A stretch of 64,000 nt of DNA from Fontibacillus phaseoli (GTDB taxonomy: Bacteria; Bacillota; Bacilli; Paenibacillales; Paenibacillaceae), in the NCBI RefSeq assembly GCF_003337355.1, contig NZ_QPJW01000003.1, positions 124,001 to 188,000 on the forward strand, given 5' to 3'. Within the stretch, counting starts at the first letter, position 1. Every line of letters begins with the position of its first letter. A model generated the notes under the pieces. That model worked only from the letters and a program-made list of their open reading frames with translations. It did not search any database and had not been told where the DNA came from. The position numbers and the translations under genes were made by a program. This document shows, in pieces, positions 1 to 8,695 of the stretch.

Positions 1-306
1 TATGTCGTTTGGGCCTAGCTAATTGTGACTCTTAATATTTACTTTTTTATGAATATCTATGAGGTATTCAACAAGGGGAATGACGACTTTTGCGATACTT
101 TAAATTCGCACTTCTGAAATCTGCATTTTAACAATCTAAGAGCATCCTTGACATATGAATGAAATCCTTTCTAATTAAATGCATCATTGTTGAGGAAAAC
201 TACGTTTTGTGATTTTATTTTTTCATTGTAAGCAACTATAATTTTACAGTTTGCGTATTACTATATATGTACTCATTACATTCTGTTAACGAGTAGGAGG
301 AGTCAC
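1..306. other. AT-rich stretch without a recognisable gene
   Basis: I see no convincing coding sequence here. The last part holds the ribosome site of the gene at 307. A weak promoter could lie around 240-280, but I cannot fix it. Confidence 0.5.
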
Positions 307-990
307 ATGATGAAATTTAAGATTATTGCAGTGCTAACCGCGTTTCTATTAATCGGGGCATCTGTGGTTATAGGCATTACCTGTTTCAAGGGTTCCCGAG
401 TAGCTTTAAAAGCCACTACTTCAAAAACAACTCTGAGATCACCATCTCAAATAATTGAAAACAAATCTCCTTCTTCAGTGATAGAATCGACCGTTGATCA
501 GTACCCACCGCTTGAACCAAAATCCTTAACTCCTATGGAGTCGTATCTTTCGAAAATAAAGGATGACGAATCAATCCGTGAGCAATTGTATCGTTTATAC
601 GGGCGTTTTAACGGTTTGGTAGGCAACTATGACAACTATAAAACAACAAGTAAGGAAGAATGGTTCAACTTGCTCGATTACAACTTTTTAAAGCCGGAAG
701 TTTTCGAAAAGTTTGCGGAAGTTACAGCAAGCCCAGAACTCAAAAAGGATTTCACAAGCGTTGCTGCCTTAGTTGCTCATGCACGAAAAGGATTAGTTGA
801 TGGAATACCATCTGACGATGATATTAAAGCTTTACGCTATGCATATGAAATCGTGAACGATGTTCAAATTTGGGTATTACCGCAAAAAGGGGACAACCAA
901 AAAGTACGTCACAAATTTGGAGCTTCGTTTGCTTTAAAAGACCATAAGCAAGCTATAATAATTGAAGAGTGGATCGCCGAGAAATCTTAA
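307..990 (+). CDS. Exported or membrane-anchored protein of unknown function
   Basis: A 227-residue protein with a basic start (MMKFK) followed by one hydrophobic segment at about residues 6-27. This acts as a signal peptide or N-terminal anchor, so the rest should lie outside the membrane. A Ser/Thr/Pro-rich linker (about 35-75) precedes a mixed helical domain (about 80-225) with many charged residues; I do not recognise a family. The AGGAGGAG ribosome site at 295-302 sits 4 bases before the first ATG (307) and 7 before the second (310), so the second ATG may be used. The gene stands alone in AT-rich DNA unlike the rest of the window, which fits acquired DNA. No function can be given. Confidence 0.7.
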   Translation: MMKFKIIAVLTAFLLIGASVVIGITCFKGSRVALKATTSKTTLRSPSQIIENKSPSSVIESTVDQYPPLEPKSLTPMESYLSKIKDDESIREQLYRLYGRFNGLVGNYDNYKTTSKEEWFNLLDYNFLKPEVFEKFAEVTASPELKKDFTSVAALVAHARKGLVDGIPSDDDIKALRYAYEIVNDVQIWVLPQKGDNQKVRHKFGASFALKDHKQAIIIEEWIAEKS

Positions 991-1533
991 TATAGGGTCT
1001 ACCAAAGAGGATGAATCTATTAATGATGGGCTAAGCTATTAACGATTTAAAAAATTCATTCAGAAACCATCTATTTGAATCTTTAAAGCGTCTGTCCCAA
1101 AGCGAAAGACGCCCATTTGTTACAGTTTATGAATAAAAATACTTGGTTTGGTATGTTTAACAGACCGTGCAAAGCCAGCCCTTACCATGACTCAGTACCA
1201 ATTTACAAACTTGTTTCTGAACCGAAAGTATAAATGAGGGAATTTGAGGTAAAAACAGCTTCTATATGCTGGGTTACGGCCGATTTAAGCTGTGGGGAAA
1301 ATATTAACATTCGAAAAAGGAAAATCAAACGTATCTACAATTTACCGAATCGCATCTTTCGGCGAGGTACGATTTGCTAAAGAATATACAGATGACTAAA
1401 ATTTTAGATTTCTATAATGTAGTACTACGTAAATTTTGCCATGTAAAGTGGTTTAAGGAATTTACTTAAAATCGTCAAAATAATGGTATGGCGTATATAA
1501 CTAATTTAGAGAAATCATTAATTGAAGAATTTC
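991..1533. other. Gene-free AT-rich stretch
   Basis: No supported gene. A hairpin with arms GCGTCT/AGACGC lies at about 1087-1111. It is about 100 bases past the gene at 307-990 and lacks a clear T-run, so a terminator role is only possible. Confidence 0.4.
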
Positions 1534-1573
1534 AAATAAAAATAAAAGAGCGCCACCCAGAAGGGTAAGCGCC
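1534..1573 (-). terminator. Intrinsic terminator of the 94-residue gene
   Basis: Read on the minus strand, a GC hairpin (GCGCTTACCC, loop TTCT, GGGTGGCGC) is followed by a T-rich tail. It lies directly behind the stop codon at 1580. Confidence 0.75.
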
Positions 1574-1579
1574 CATTCA

Positions 1580-1864
1580 TTACGCGCTTGCTGATCCAAT
1601 TAGGTATTCGGTACCGCTGATTGTTGCATACTGAATTACGTTAATTGCCTTTCCATTGTCTTCGATCCCATCTGTGCCAACATAGAAGCTTGCGCTTGTA
1701 CCTGAAGAGTAGTATGTCCAACTTCGGGTGTTTACAACAACACCACCCTGGTATACAACTGTTCGAAAATTACTGTAATCCTTTGCGGGATATTGAAGCC
1801 CCGAAATATGGACTGTGATTCCAGGATTACTAGAGGTTCCCCACGATGTAGATACACTTGCCAT
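1580..1864 (-). CDS. Small beta-rich protein of unknown function
   Basis: A 94-residue protein rich in Ser, Thr, Gly, Tyr and Val with alternating hydrophobic residues, as expected for a small beta-sandwich. It has no signal peptide, cysteine or membrane segment. A strong ribosome site (AAGGGGGA) lies just upstream of the ATG at 1864 and an intrinsic terminator follows the stop, so it is a complete single-gene unit. I do not recognise the family; the composition resembles small phage-structural or surface-binding domains, but that is only an impression. It lies between a sigK remnant and an exported unknown protein in AT-rich DNA. Confidence 0.65.
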   Translation of the reverse strand: MASVSTSWGTSSNPGITVHISGLQYPAKDYSNFRTVVYQGGVVVNTRSWTYYSSGTSASFYVGTDGIEDNGKAINVIQYATISGTEYLIGSASA

Positions 1865-1989
1865 TTTACATTCCCCCTTGGGATATTATTTATAAGGAAA
1901 GCGGCACCTTTCCTTACGAATCATTATGTCGCAATAATTATCAGCAATGTGACAAGCGACAGAATTTTTTTGAAATTTCATTATTCTCT

Positions 1990-2340
1990 ATGGTACGTAT
2001 CGTCCGCTTCCGTGCCAAGAATATCTATAAGTGTGATCTCCTTACCTTCTTTGTCCGTTATGATCAGATCGTGAAGTAAGCATCCCTGGGTGTCTTCTTC
2101 AGCGACCTTAAGTGCATCAACATCTCGTTTTCAATGCAACAAGTGGCAAACATGGCCAGCTTCGTGTCTTTGTTCGGACAGAACTTGATCGCCTTAATCA
2201 GGCCATCAGCGTTTCGATGGAGATCAGGTCCTCCAAATCTTTCGCGGTGTTATCGAGGTTGTGGACACTGAGCAATTTCAACTTCTGACCGGAGTGGCCT
2301 AAGGCAAATTTTCCAAGCATATATTCTTGAGAGGAGTGCA
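1990..2340 (-). pseudogene. sigK: Frameshifted fragment of the sporulation sigma factor sigma-K
   Basis: On the minus strand, conceptual translation in three frame segments gives pieces characteristic of SigK. The first contains [16 protein letters not shown], the second [17 protein letters not shown] and [16 protein letters not shown], and the third DKEGKEITLIDILGTEADD. They correspond to conserved region 2 and the linker after it (roughly residues 40-155 of a protein of about 235). Two single-base frame changes (near 2220 and near 2085) and the loss of region 4 show it cannot encode a sigma factor. The sequence stays close to the family consensus, so decay or transfer was fairly recent. A functional sigK must be elsewhere if the host sporulates. 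In several Firmicutes sigK is the integration target of prophage-like elements, and phage-type genes lie nearby here. Confidence 0.85.
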
Positions 2341-3043
2341 TCAGTATCCAACAAAGACTCTTGGATACTTAAATTTAGCCATGTGGAAACCAAATAGTTT
2401 TCCATCATATTCGACTTAACTAATATTTTTCCACTACTTAGCCCGCCTTAATTTCGGGTCTCATCCTGATGCACATCGTGTCCCGCTGCCTTAGCTTGCT
2501 CAAGCAATTGAGTTGCATCATCTTGAGGTCTGAATCCGATGAGTTCCTCCAGATAATCAATTATGGAAATCCTCCCAAAACCTAGCCAGTGTAAGTTGCA
2601 CAAAATTGAATTAATAGAGTTGTTACAATTACTATACTTATAGCAGGAGTTTAAGGTAGATAAGTCTAGCAAGGTTTCAGTTGTAGTTTTTCCGTATATT
2701 TCTTGCAGTGAGGAACGCCTATACCTGACCAGTATCTTGGATCTTTGTTCATGTGAAATTGTGGATTGGCATGCGTGGAGAATATATAAGGAGATGACTT
2801 GGTACTTGACGCTCTGAATGATGTATAACAGGTTAAAAAACAAGGAACTATTTTATCATTCGGTTCGTGGCCAGTAATATACTTTGATGAATAGTGAATG
2901 AAGCTTAGAAGAAATCTAGAACCTGTATAGATAACTAACTTAAGGTTCTGTCCACCTTTTGATAGAGGATCATTCAATATTAACGTCTTTATCTACTATG
3001 GCGATAAAGTGGATGGTTTCTCAATTAATCTTACAATATTAGA
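2341..3043. other. Decayed stretch without a supported gene
   Basis: Two overlapping minus-strand open frames (2448-2843 and 2666-2977) exist but lack a good ribosome site and family features. The 3-prime end of the first (2448-2590) has gene-like character (YLEELIGF, then a Gln/Glu/Ala-rich stretch), and GGGAGG stands before it. It may be a small gene or the tail of a broken one. I do not call it a gene. Confidence 0.35.
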
Positions 3044-3712
3044 TTAGATAGATTCACATTCTGACAAGAATTTGCTAAATGATTGTTTTGTCCGCTGAAC
3101 TAATTTTCTTATTTTTGAATTGTATTCAGTCTCCCCAAAGGTGAACGCAATTTCACTATTACTAGCCCCGCTGTTAAGTAGTAAAACAACCTTTGCGTGA
3201 CGCTCATTTAATTCTGCAAAGTCAGAGATTATTTTTAGTATATCCTCCTTTTCAAAAAATTCACTTTCAGCAGACATGGTGGGTTCAAGTACAGTTTCCC
3301 CAAGTGTAAATCTCTTATCAGAGTCACCGCAAATTTCGCGATCAAGTGAATCTAACTGAGCTTTATCGTATCTGCGTCCGTCTTTATCTTTTTCATCACT
3401 CTTTCTTTCATATAATCGCCATGCATCGGATTCTCGGAGTTTCATGAAGCGTTGGAACCTCGGCATAAAATTTCCAAGTGTTGGATCGTAACCCTTCACG
3501 GATTGATATAAAGCTTGTGCAAATTGAGATTCGAAGTCTTCATTAGGTATATTAACACCCAAGTTCGAGGCCCTTTTGTTTGCTCTCACAGCCATAAATT
3601 GAATGAACGGATAAATCTCTTTGAACAAATCTGTGAAAACAACTTGATTCTCTGCATTTGCGAAGTCAGAAGCCAAAGCATTGACTAAATCTTCATTAAC
3701 TTTAATAGTCAT
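3044..3712 (-). CDS. Phage-type sigma-70-like RNA polymerase factor
   Basis: A 222-residue protein resembling the divergent sigma-70 family factors of prophages and mobile elements. A region-2-like helical block (about 45-125, with SVKGYDPTLGNFMPRFQRFM) is followed by an acidic linker and a C-terminal helix-turn-helix-like block (about 165-215, with LNSGASNSEIAFTFGE). It should direct RNA polymerase to element-specific promoters. I chose the ATG at 3712 because GAGAGGTG stands 7-8 bases before it; the ATG at 3733 has no such site. It lies between a sigK remnant and a lysis-type pair, which fits a decayed prophage regulator. Region 4 is weak, so the exact family is uncertain. Confidence 0.7.
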   Translation of the reverse strand: MTIKVNEDLVNALASDFANAENQVVFTDLFKEIYPFIQFMAVRANKRASNLGVNIPNEDFESQFAQALYQSVKGYDPTLGNFMPRFQRFMKLRESDAWRLYERKSDEKDKDGRRYDKAQLDSLDREICGDSDKRFTLGETVLEPTMSAESEFFEKEDILKIISDFAELNERHAKVVLLLNSGASNSEIAFTFGETEYNSKIRKLVQRTKQSFSKFLSECESI

Positions 3713-5397
3713 TGAAGTTTCACCTCTCAACATTTAAGGTCGAAACCTTATGTCGTGAGAAAATGCGCGTGTGTGACGTTCGCAAAAGCTTAAATATTGA
3801 TTTTATTAGTGATCCAAAATTATGAAGCTCTCCCTTTCCACTGGTGCAATATACAAACCCATTCATGAAAGCGCTTGCATATTTTTCGTGTATTTTTCAC
3901 TCTTTTTCAAAGAAATAAATCCCGGTGACAACCAAATAAGTGATTTAGGAGAAACAATAAAAGCTAAGAGTATATAGAACCCAGCTGAATCGATTCTTAT
4001 ATTATATAATCTTTGTTTGTAATAATTTTACTATTATACATAAATTCTACACAAACAGTTAAATGCCTCCTTTTTTGAGTATCTTTTCATTAACTTTATA
4101 ATTCATCAAAATCTTTTAATAGAAAAAGAAAAAGACAATCACCCAGCTTAGATAACTATCGCCGGCTAACTGTCTTATAAGAGCTGAATCTACAACTACT
4201 ACTTCAAATGTTCCCTAAACAACGAAGATGAACTTTTATCCTTCGATATAAAGAACTGTACTTCACTATTAATATAAACATTGTATGTTCATTAGTGAAA
4301 TCAAAAAATAACTTAAACAGAGAATTGCTCGTGAAAAAAGTGGTAAGTTTCTTATTTAAATATAATAATTTTTCTAAGCTTTAATGTTATTTGGGTCTTG
4401 TAAATGAGGGTCATCGAAATAATATTAAAATCAAATACTAATTCAAAAATGCAAATAATTAATATAGCGGGATTTCAAAAATATGGTCATAAACTTTCGA
4501 AAAGTGATAATTAATTCTCAGATAACAGCATCGTCTCAGCCTCAGATCTTTCACAACACGTCCAGGTAACGAATGGTAAAAACGCTGGGGAAGTCCCTAT
4601 TGAAGACCCAATAAGTTTTCTTTACCATTACTTAATTCCAATCCCAACTTTATTAATAAAATGAACTCATTCGATGTTAACTTTATTAATGAGATTAGTC
4701 ACATATGGCGTTTCTTTCTCGACATATAAAATCAACTTAACTTTAGAGAAAAATTCATGAAAGAAAGATAAGAGAAATATGGCTGATTACTAAAATGGTT
4801 ACGCCAGAAGTATCTATAGCGAGCCACTTCTTTTCAGTTAATCGAATTAATAAGGACAAAAGAATTCATTATCGCATCTCATTTCAGACTAACTCAATCG
4901 TTTCTTGTATTAGTATCTTTACCAGTCACCTCTTGGAGTTGTTTATATTAAACGCTTTTATTTAGGATTTCATCTTAATATTGAGTCTAATATAATCCAA
5001 TTAATACCTCACTTGTTAATAAAATCTAATTTCTCAGCATTTCAACTGTTGACATCATAACGACGTCACGCTTTTTCATATGGCTGCTTAGTTCATTCAA
5101 GTTTTCATTATATTTAAATTAACAACGATAAAAGAAAGACGGTAGTGTAGCGTACAGTCGTTAAGTGGTAGGACGAAGGGAAGTGTAGCTTAGACCCATT
5201 ATGACATGGAGGGTTTATTATGAAGTATATTGTGATATTCCGGATGCTCTAAGGTGGGATCACTTTAGTAATGATTTATAAGAAGTTTCAAACTCTTCAC
5301 CGCCATCAATTCCAAAAAAATAAAACAGATAATCGATATTAGTAAACTAAAAAATGTGAGCAAATGAAATAACAATTTATAGTTGGAGGTTTAACCC
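3713..5397. other. Long AT-rich stretch with no recognisable gene
   Basis: About 1.7 kb without a credible open frame on either strand. A tiny frame at about 5220-5252 (10 codons) has GGAGGG before it but is too short to call. No tRNA or clean terminator was found. It may hold an unrecognised RNA or be eroded prophage DNA. Confidence 0.5.
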
Positions 5398-5616
5398 ATG
5401 GAGTTACAAACTTTTGTTGAGTTAATCGGCAATGTTGGTTTTCCCATTGCCCTGTCACTTATTCTTTTACAATCAATCTTGGTTAGATTCACTAAACAGA
5501 TGGATGCATTAGAAAAGCGACTTGCTCAGTTAGACAAAACGATAAATCTCATGGTTAAAACATTTCACAGTAATGTAGACAAAACGCCAATGCTTCAAGA
5601 AAAAAAGGAATCTTAA
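5398..5616 (+). CDS. YvrJ-family small membrane protein, holin-like
   Basis: A 72-residue protein with an N-terminal hydrophobic helix (about 8-30, containing LIGNVGFPIALSLILL) followed by a charged amphipathic or coiled-coil tail. The NVGFPIA pattern is typical of the YvrJ family, which often precedes a peptidoglycan amidase in Bacillus prophages and is thought to act like a holin or holin partner. A good ribosome site (TTGGAGG) stands 7 bases before the ATG. It lies about 100 bases upstream of an amidase, the usual lysis-module layout. Confidence 0.75.
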   Translation: MELQTFVELIGNVGFPIALSLILLQSILVRFTKQMDALEKRLAQLDKTINLMVKTFHSNVDKTPMLQEKKES

Positions 5617-5718
5617 AGTCAACGAGATTTTCATCTCCAAATAATTATTCACATGTCACGCTATGTATTTTCAGTGAAATTTAATAGCAATTTATTCATA
5701 AAAACGAAAGGAATGAAT

Positions 5719-6297
5719 ATGATGGCGCTTCACGGTTACAAAATTTTTATTGATCCAGGACACGGAGGAAAGGATCCTGGTGCAACCAATGCTGGTTATA
5801 AAGAGAGCGAAATTGTATTGGAAATCGGGAAATTTTTAAAAACAGATTTAGACAATTTTGGGGCTAGTGTTCAAATGAGCAGATTAAAAGACGTATGCCC
5901 CGAGTTGCAAGACCGTGCTACAGCTTCTAATGATTTCGGGGCAAGAATATATGTGAGTTTGCATATTAACTCTGGTGGTGGTACTGGGATTGAATGCTGG
6001 GTCCATGATAATGCGGGTTTTCACACTCAATCTCTGGCTAGTTTTGTTAACCGTTCACTTGTCCAAGATCTTAATTCCACAAATCGCGGAATCAAGAAGG
6101 CCCCTTCTCAACGTAATCGAAAGAACATTTTTGTAATTGATCCTAAGAATACAAAAGCTTTAGCTATATTACTAGAAATTTTATTTATCGATAATGCAAC
6201 TGATCGGGCCAAGTTAATCACTAACAAGCAAGTTGCTGCACGTGCAATCGCCAACGGGATTAATGACTTCATTGAAAATCTACCATCATCATTATAA
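5719..6297 (+). CDS. N-acetylmuramoyl-L-alanine amidase (Amidase_3, CwlD/LytC catalytic type)
   Basis: A 192-residue zinc amidase that cleaves the bond between MurNAc and the peptide stem of peptidoglycan. The catalytic domain is the whole protein: first zinc His in FIDPGHGG, Glu ligand in KESEIVLEI, second His in YVSLHINSGG, and the C-terminal catalytic Glu in LAILLEILFIDN. It has no signal peptide or wall-binding repeats, as in phage endolysins released through a holin. I set the start at 5719 because GAAAGGA at 5705-5711 suits the ATGs at 5719/5722; the longer frame from 5653 has no ribosome site. The holin-like gene upstream makes this a lysis pair. A host sporulation amidase is less likely given the context. 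Confidence 0.88.
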   Translation: MMALHGYKIFIDPGHGGKDPGATNAGYKESEIVLEIGKFLKTDLDNFGASVQMSRLKDVCPELQDRATASNDFGARIYVSLHINSGGGTGIECWVHDNAGFHTQSLASFVNRSLVQDLNSTNRGIKKAPSQRNRKNIFVIDPKNTKALAILLEILFIDNATDRAKLITNKQVAARAIANGINDFIENLPSSL

Positions 6298-6368
6298 TGA
6301 TCCTTTAAGGAGGCTCAAAACCAAAATTAGCGGCTGAAGAAATCAATTGAACTTTTAAGGAGATAAAA

Positions 6369-6690
6369 ATGGAAAAACATCTGCAAATCCTGTATCGCTG
6401 TAAGTCCTGCCCAAACAATAAAATGACAGATGCCACTCCAGTATATCAATGAACTGCTTGGATTACAAAGCTACACCTCCAACAAATTGTCTCTATAGAT
6501 TCACAACAAGTTCAGGCATCGCCATTAGCGTACAAAAAACCTTGTCCCATCTGCCGTTCCGAACAACAAGTAAAGCGTGACGGTCGCAATAACCGCGCAT
6601 GATTCGGCAATTGAGCATCTTTGGCAGAAAGAGCTATGTGCACGTTCCAAGCTATCGCTTAGCTTGTATGCGTTGCCGAAGCAGCGGTAC
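6369..6690 (+). pseudogene. N-terminal fragment of an insertion-sequence transposase
   Basis: An AAGGAGAT ribosome site precedes an ATG at 6369 that opens a frame with CXXC (YRCKSCPNN), broken by a TGA at 6450. The same frame continues with a second zinc knuckle (CPICRSEQQVKRDGRNN) up to 6597. A frame change then gives LSIFGRKSYVHVPSYRLACMRC (about 6605-6680, residues not contiguous with the rest). Paired CXXC motifs with a short beta-rich segment are the usual N-terminal DNA-binding part of ISL3-like and related transposases. The catalytic domain is missing; similarity ends where the inverted lipase piece begins. The exact IS family is uncertain. Confidence 0.6.
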
Positions 6691-6694
6691 AGCT

Positions 6695-6852
6695 GCCCCC
6701 TGTGGTCATTGGCAGACCAAGAATCCGCCGCTCGCCAAAACCTCCCTTAAACCGTCTATAACGCGCGGCCGTCTCGCTCATTCCGTGGGCGATTTGTAGA
6801 ATTCCCCGTAGAGGCAGCGACGGATCGGGGGGAGCCCAACCGTAGACAAACG
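6695..6852 (-). pseudogene. Inverted N-terminal piece of a monoacylglycerol-lipase-like alpha/beta hydrolase
   Basis: On the minus strand this segment encodes FVYGWAPPDPSLPLRGILQI, then AHGMSETAARYRRF and, after a frame change, ANDHRG. That is the beta-strand, oxyanion-hole HG motif and NDHRG stretch that open lysophospholipase/monoacylglycerol-lipase-type hydrolases. The rest of the same protein is encoded immediately to the right on the opposite strand (6857-7475). Re-inverting this segment would restore the natural domain order, with roughly 20-25 residues missing. The gene is dead. Confidence 0.75.
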
Positions 6853-6856
6853 CTGA

Positions 6857-7475
6857 CCGGACAAAGACGGCCTGAACGGCATGGTCCGCGATATGATTGC
6901 CCGGGGGGGAATTATTCAAGACAGGCATGCCAGCCTTCCCCTTTTTCTTCTGGGACACAGCATGAGCTCTTTTTTGACGCAGAAACCGATGTATGCCGGA
7001 ACGGAGAGATACAAGGAATTTATTCTGACCGAGACCAACGGTCCCAGAGTGCTTCTCTCCTTCAACCAGAACCTGGCGAATTTGCAGGCTAAGCTTCAGG
7101 GTCCTGATCATCCGAGCAAGCTCATGAACGCCTCGTCCTTCGGCCGCTTCAACAAAAGTTTCACGGCGATGCGCACGCAATTCGACTGGCTGTCCAGGGA
7201 TGAAGGGGAAGTGGACGATTTCATAGAAAATCCGCTTTGCTGCTTTGTTCTCCGCGCCGGAGTTTTTCGAAGGGTTATTTGGCCTTCTGCGAGAAATTCA
7301 CCGTCTGACCGGATGGCCAAGATCCAAAAGATAAACCGGTTTATGTTTTCGGGGGCGAGCAGGACCCCGTAGGTCTTCAAGGAAAAGGCGTCCGCCGGCT
7401 TGTTACCCTCTAAAAACAATTAGGGCTTCAGGATGTTGAAGCCAGGCTGTACCCGGGAGGAAGGCATCAAATGCT
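6857..7475 (+). pseudogene. C-terminal piece of a monoacylglycerol-lipase-like alpha/beta hydrolase
   Basis: Plus-strand translation starts with DKDGLNGMVRDMIARGGIIQ and contains the nucleophile elbow LFLLGHSMSSFLTQ (catalytic Ser in GHSMS). After frame changes near 7270-7370 it gives PKDKPVYVFGGEQDPVGLQG (catalytic Asp region) and ARLYPGGRHQML (catalytic His region). An in-frame stop and several frame changes inactivate it. Its missing N-terminus is the inverted segment at 6695-6852. The right end abuts a group II intron reverse transcriptase remnant at about 7475, so intron or IS activity probably broke the locus. Confidence 0.8.
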
Positions 7476-7893
7476 TCCAGGCCACAACGCTAACTCCCTT
7501 ACTTTTCTGCGTATTCGTCTGGAGTCTCAATTTGCTCTCCAAGAATCTTCCGACAGTATTCCAGAAGTCTGTTCGCTGCCCGTTTGCTTTTGGCCAGCAC
7601 CACAATGTAACCCGTATGCCGAATGGCGTTTACTCCTCGGCTTTTCATCTCTTTTCCAAATTCGTTCCAGATAGATGTTCGCCAGAGGCGGGACATTGGC
7701 TCTCCCTGCAGAGAACCTTCCTCTGTTTTGCAGTGCGCAACATTCTCCATAACTCCACTTTTGGATAATTCTTACCAGGTCGGTTACTCGTTTGTCTTGG
7801 ATTTGTTTGCGAAATGGTTTATTAGCAGCTCATGTTTCAGTGCATCAAAGTATTTGGAGAGATCGATTTTGACTTTTACCGCCGAGTTATCAC
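7476..7893 (-). pseudogene. Remnant of a group II intron reverse transcriptase/maturase
   Basis: Minus-strand frames give VKVKIDLSKYFDALKHELL, then KQIQDKRVTDLVRIIQKWSY, then a degraded copy of the conserved TEEGSPQGGP block (TEEGSLQGEP), followed by NEFGKEMKSRGVNAIRHTGY and IVVLAKSKRAANRLLE, and finally NTQKSKGVSVVAWKH. This order is that of the LtrA-like palm domain. The catalytic YADD box is replaced by HTGY, and several frame changes are present, so it has no activity. The N-terminus, thumb (X) and endonuclease domains are missing, and I cannot see the intron RNA domains V/VI. Confidence 0.82.
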
Positions 7894-7918
7894 CCATGCC
7901 GGACGCACACGCACATAC

Positions 7919-7958
7919 AAAAGACGCGGATCTCCCTGGAGAACCGCGTCTTTATTTT
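7919..7958 (+). terminator. Strong intrinsic terminator
   Basis: A perfect 10-bp stem (AAAGACGCGG / CCGCGTCTTT) with a 13-base loop is followed on the plus strand by TTTATTTTTG. No intact plus-strand gene ends before it, so it probably served the now broken lipase transcription unit. Confidence 0.75.
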
Positions 7959-8093
7959 TGTTCATTGGGGCAAGAATCCTGCATTAGAGCATCGTACTTA
8001 ATGGAAGTATGTTACGTTATTAAAGTAATGTAATAAAGGAGTGCCGCTATGATAGTGTGAACGGCTAAAGTGCGCATAGAAAACAAAAACGTC

Positions 8094-8690
8094 TCATGAC
8101 GTTAACCGGTAACTGCTTTGACTTAACATTTTGACGTGGGCCACTGCGGCGGGCAATATTTCTTCAAAGGTCAGTCGATCTTGAATGTAAAACGAGATGA
8201 ATCCGTGAATTCCCAAAAACATACTTAGCGGAAGAGACGGATTACTCTCAAGCGGGTGCCTCTCCTCTTTCAAAAAACCGCGAACGATCTTGTCAAACAT
8301 ATCAAAACACTTCGCCTGTTCGGACCGGCAGTAAGCCAGTATTTCCTCATCCCTAAGCATGAACATGATCTCGTATTGATGCGGATGTTCCAGACCAAAT
8401 TTTATGAATTCCAGCATCAACTGTTCCGTCTTCGTCTGCCCCTCGGTCGACGGGCTTTTCGTTACCAGTTCGCACAGACGGGCCAAATGGTTGAAGTCCT
8501 GGACAACAATGGCGTAAAACAATTCTGCTTTTTCCTTGAAATGATAGTACAGAGAACCGTGGCTATAGCCCAAATGCTGCCCGATGCTCCTCATGGAAAT
8601 TCCGCGATAACCTTTCGTAATAAACAAGTGCCTCGCAGCATCCATAATTCTTTCCCTCGACAACTCCTGCTCTACTGCTCTTCTAGCCAT
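8094..8690 (-). CDS. TetR/AcrR-family transcriptional regulator
   Basis: A 198-residue repressor-type protein. The N-terminal helix-turn-helix (about 8-55: RERIMDAARHLFITKGYRG, then SMRSIGQHLGYSHGSLYYHF) is a classic TetR DNA-binding domain. The helical C-terminal half binds an unknown ligand. The second ATG (8690) is the better start: AAAGGGGA lies 9 bases before it, against 3 bases before the ATG at 8696. The upstream YigZ-type gene ends at 8696 with a TAATG junction, so the two are translationally coupled. A palindrome at about 8010-8032 may be an orphan operator. Target unknown. Confidence 0.85.
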   Translation of the reverse strand: MARRAVEQELSRERIMDAARHLFITKGYRGISMRSIGQHLGYSHGSLYYHFKEKAELFYAIVVQDFNHLARLCELVTKSPSTEGQTKTEQLMLEFIKFGLEHPHQYEIMFMLRDEEILAYCRSEQAKCFDMFDKIVRGFLKEERHPLESNPSLPLSMFLGIHGFISFYIQDRLTFEEILPAAVAHVKMLSQSSYRLTS

Positions 8691-8695
8691 AGGCA

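Noticed and set aside
2448-2977. Two overlapping minus-strand frames
   Set aside because: No good ribosome site, composition like non-coding AT-rich DNA except perhaps the last 45 codons.
6659-7180. A 173-codon minus-strand frame
   Set aside because: Only its middle-to-end part (the inverted lipase piece) is real; the first half is antisense to the plus-strand lipase part.
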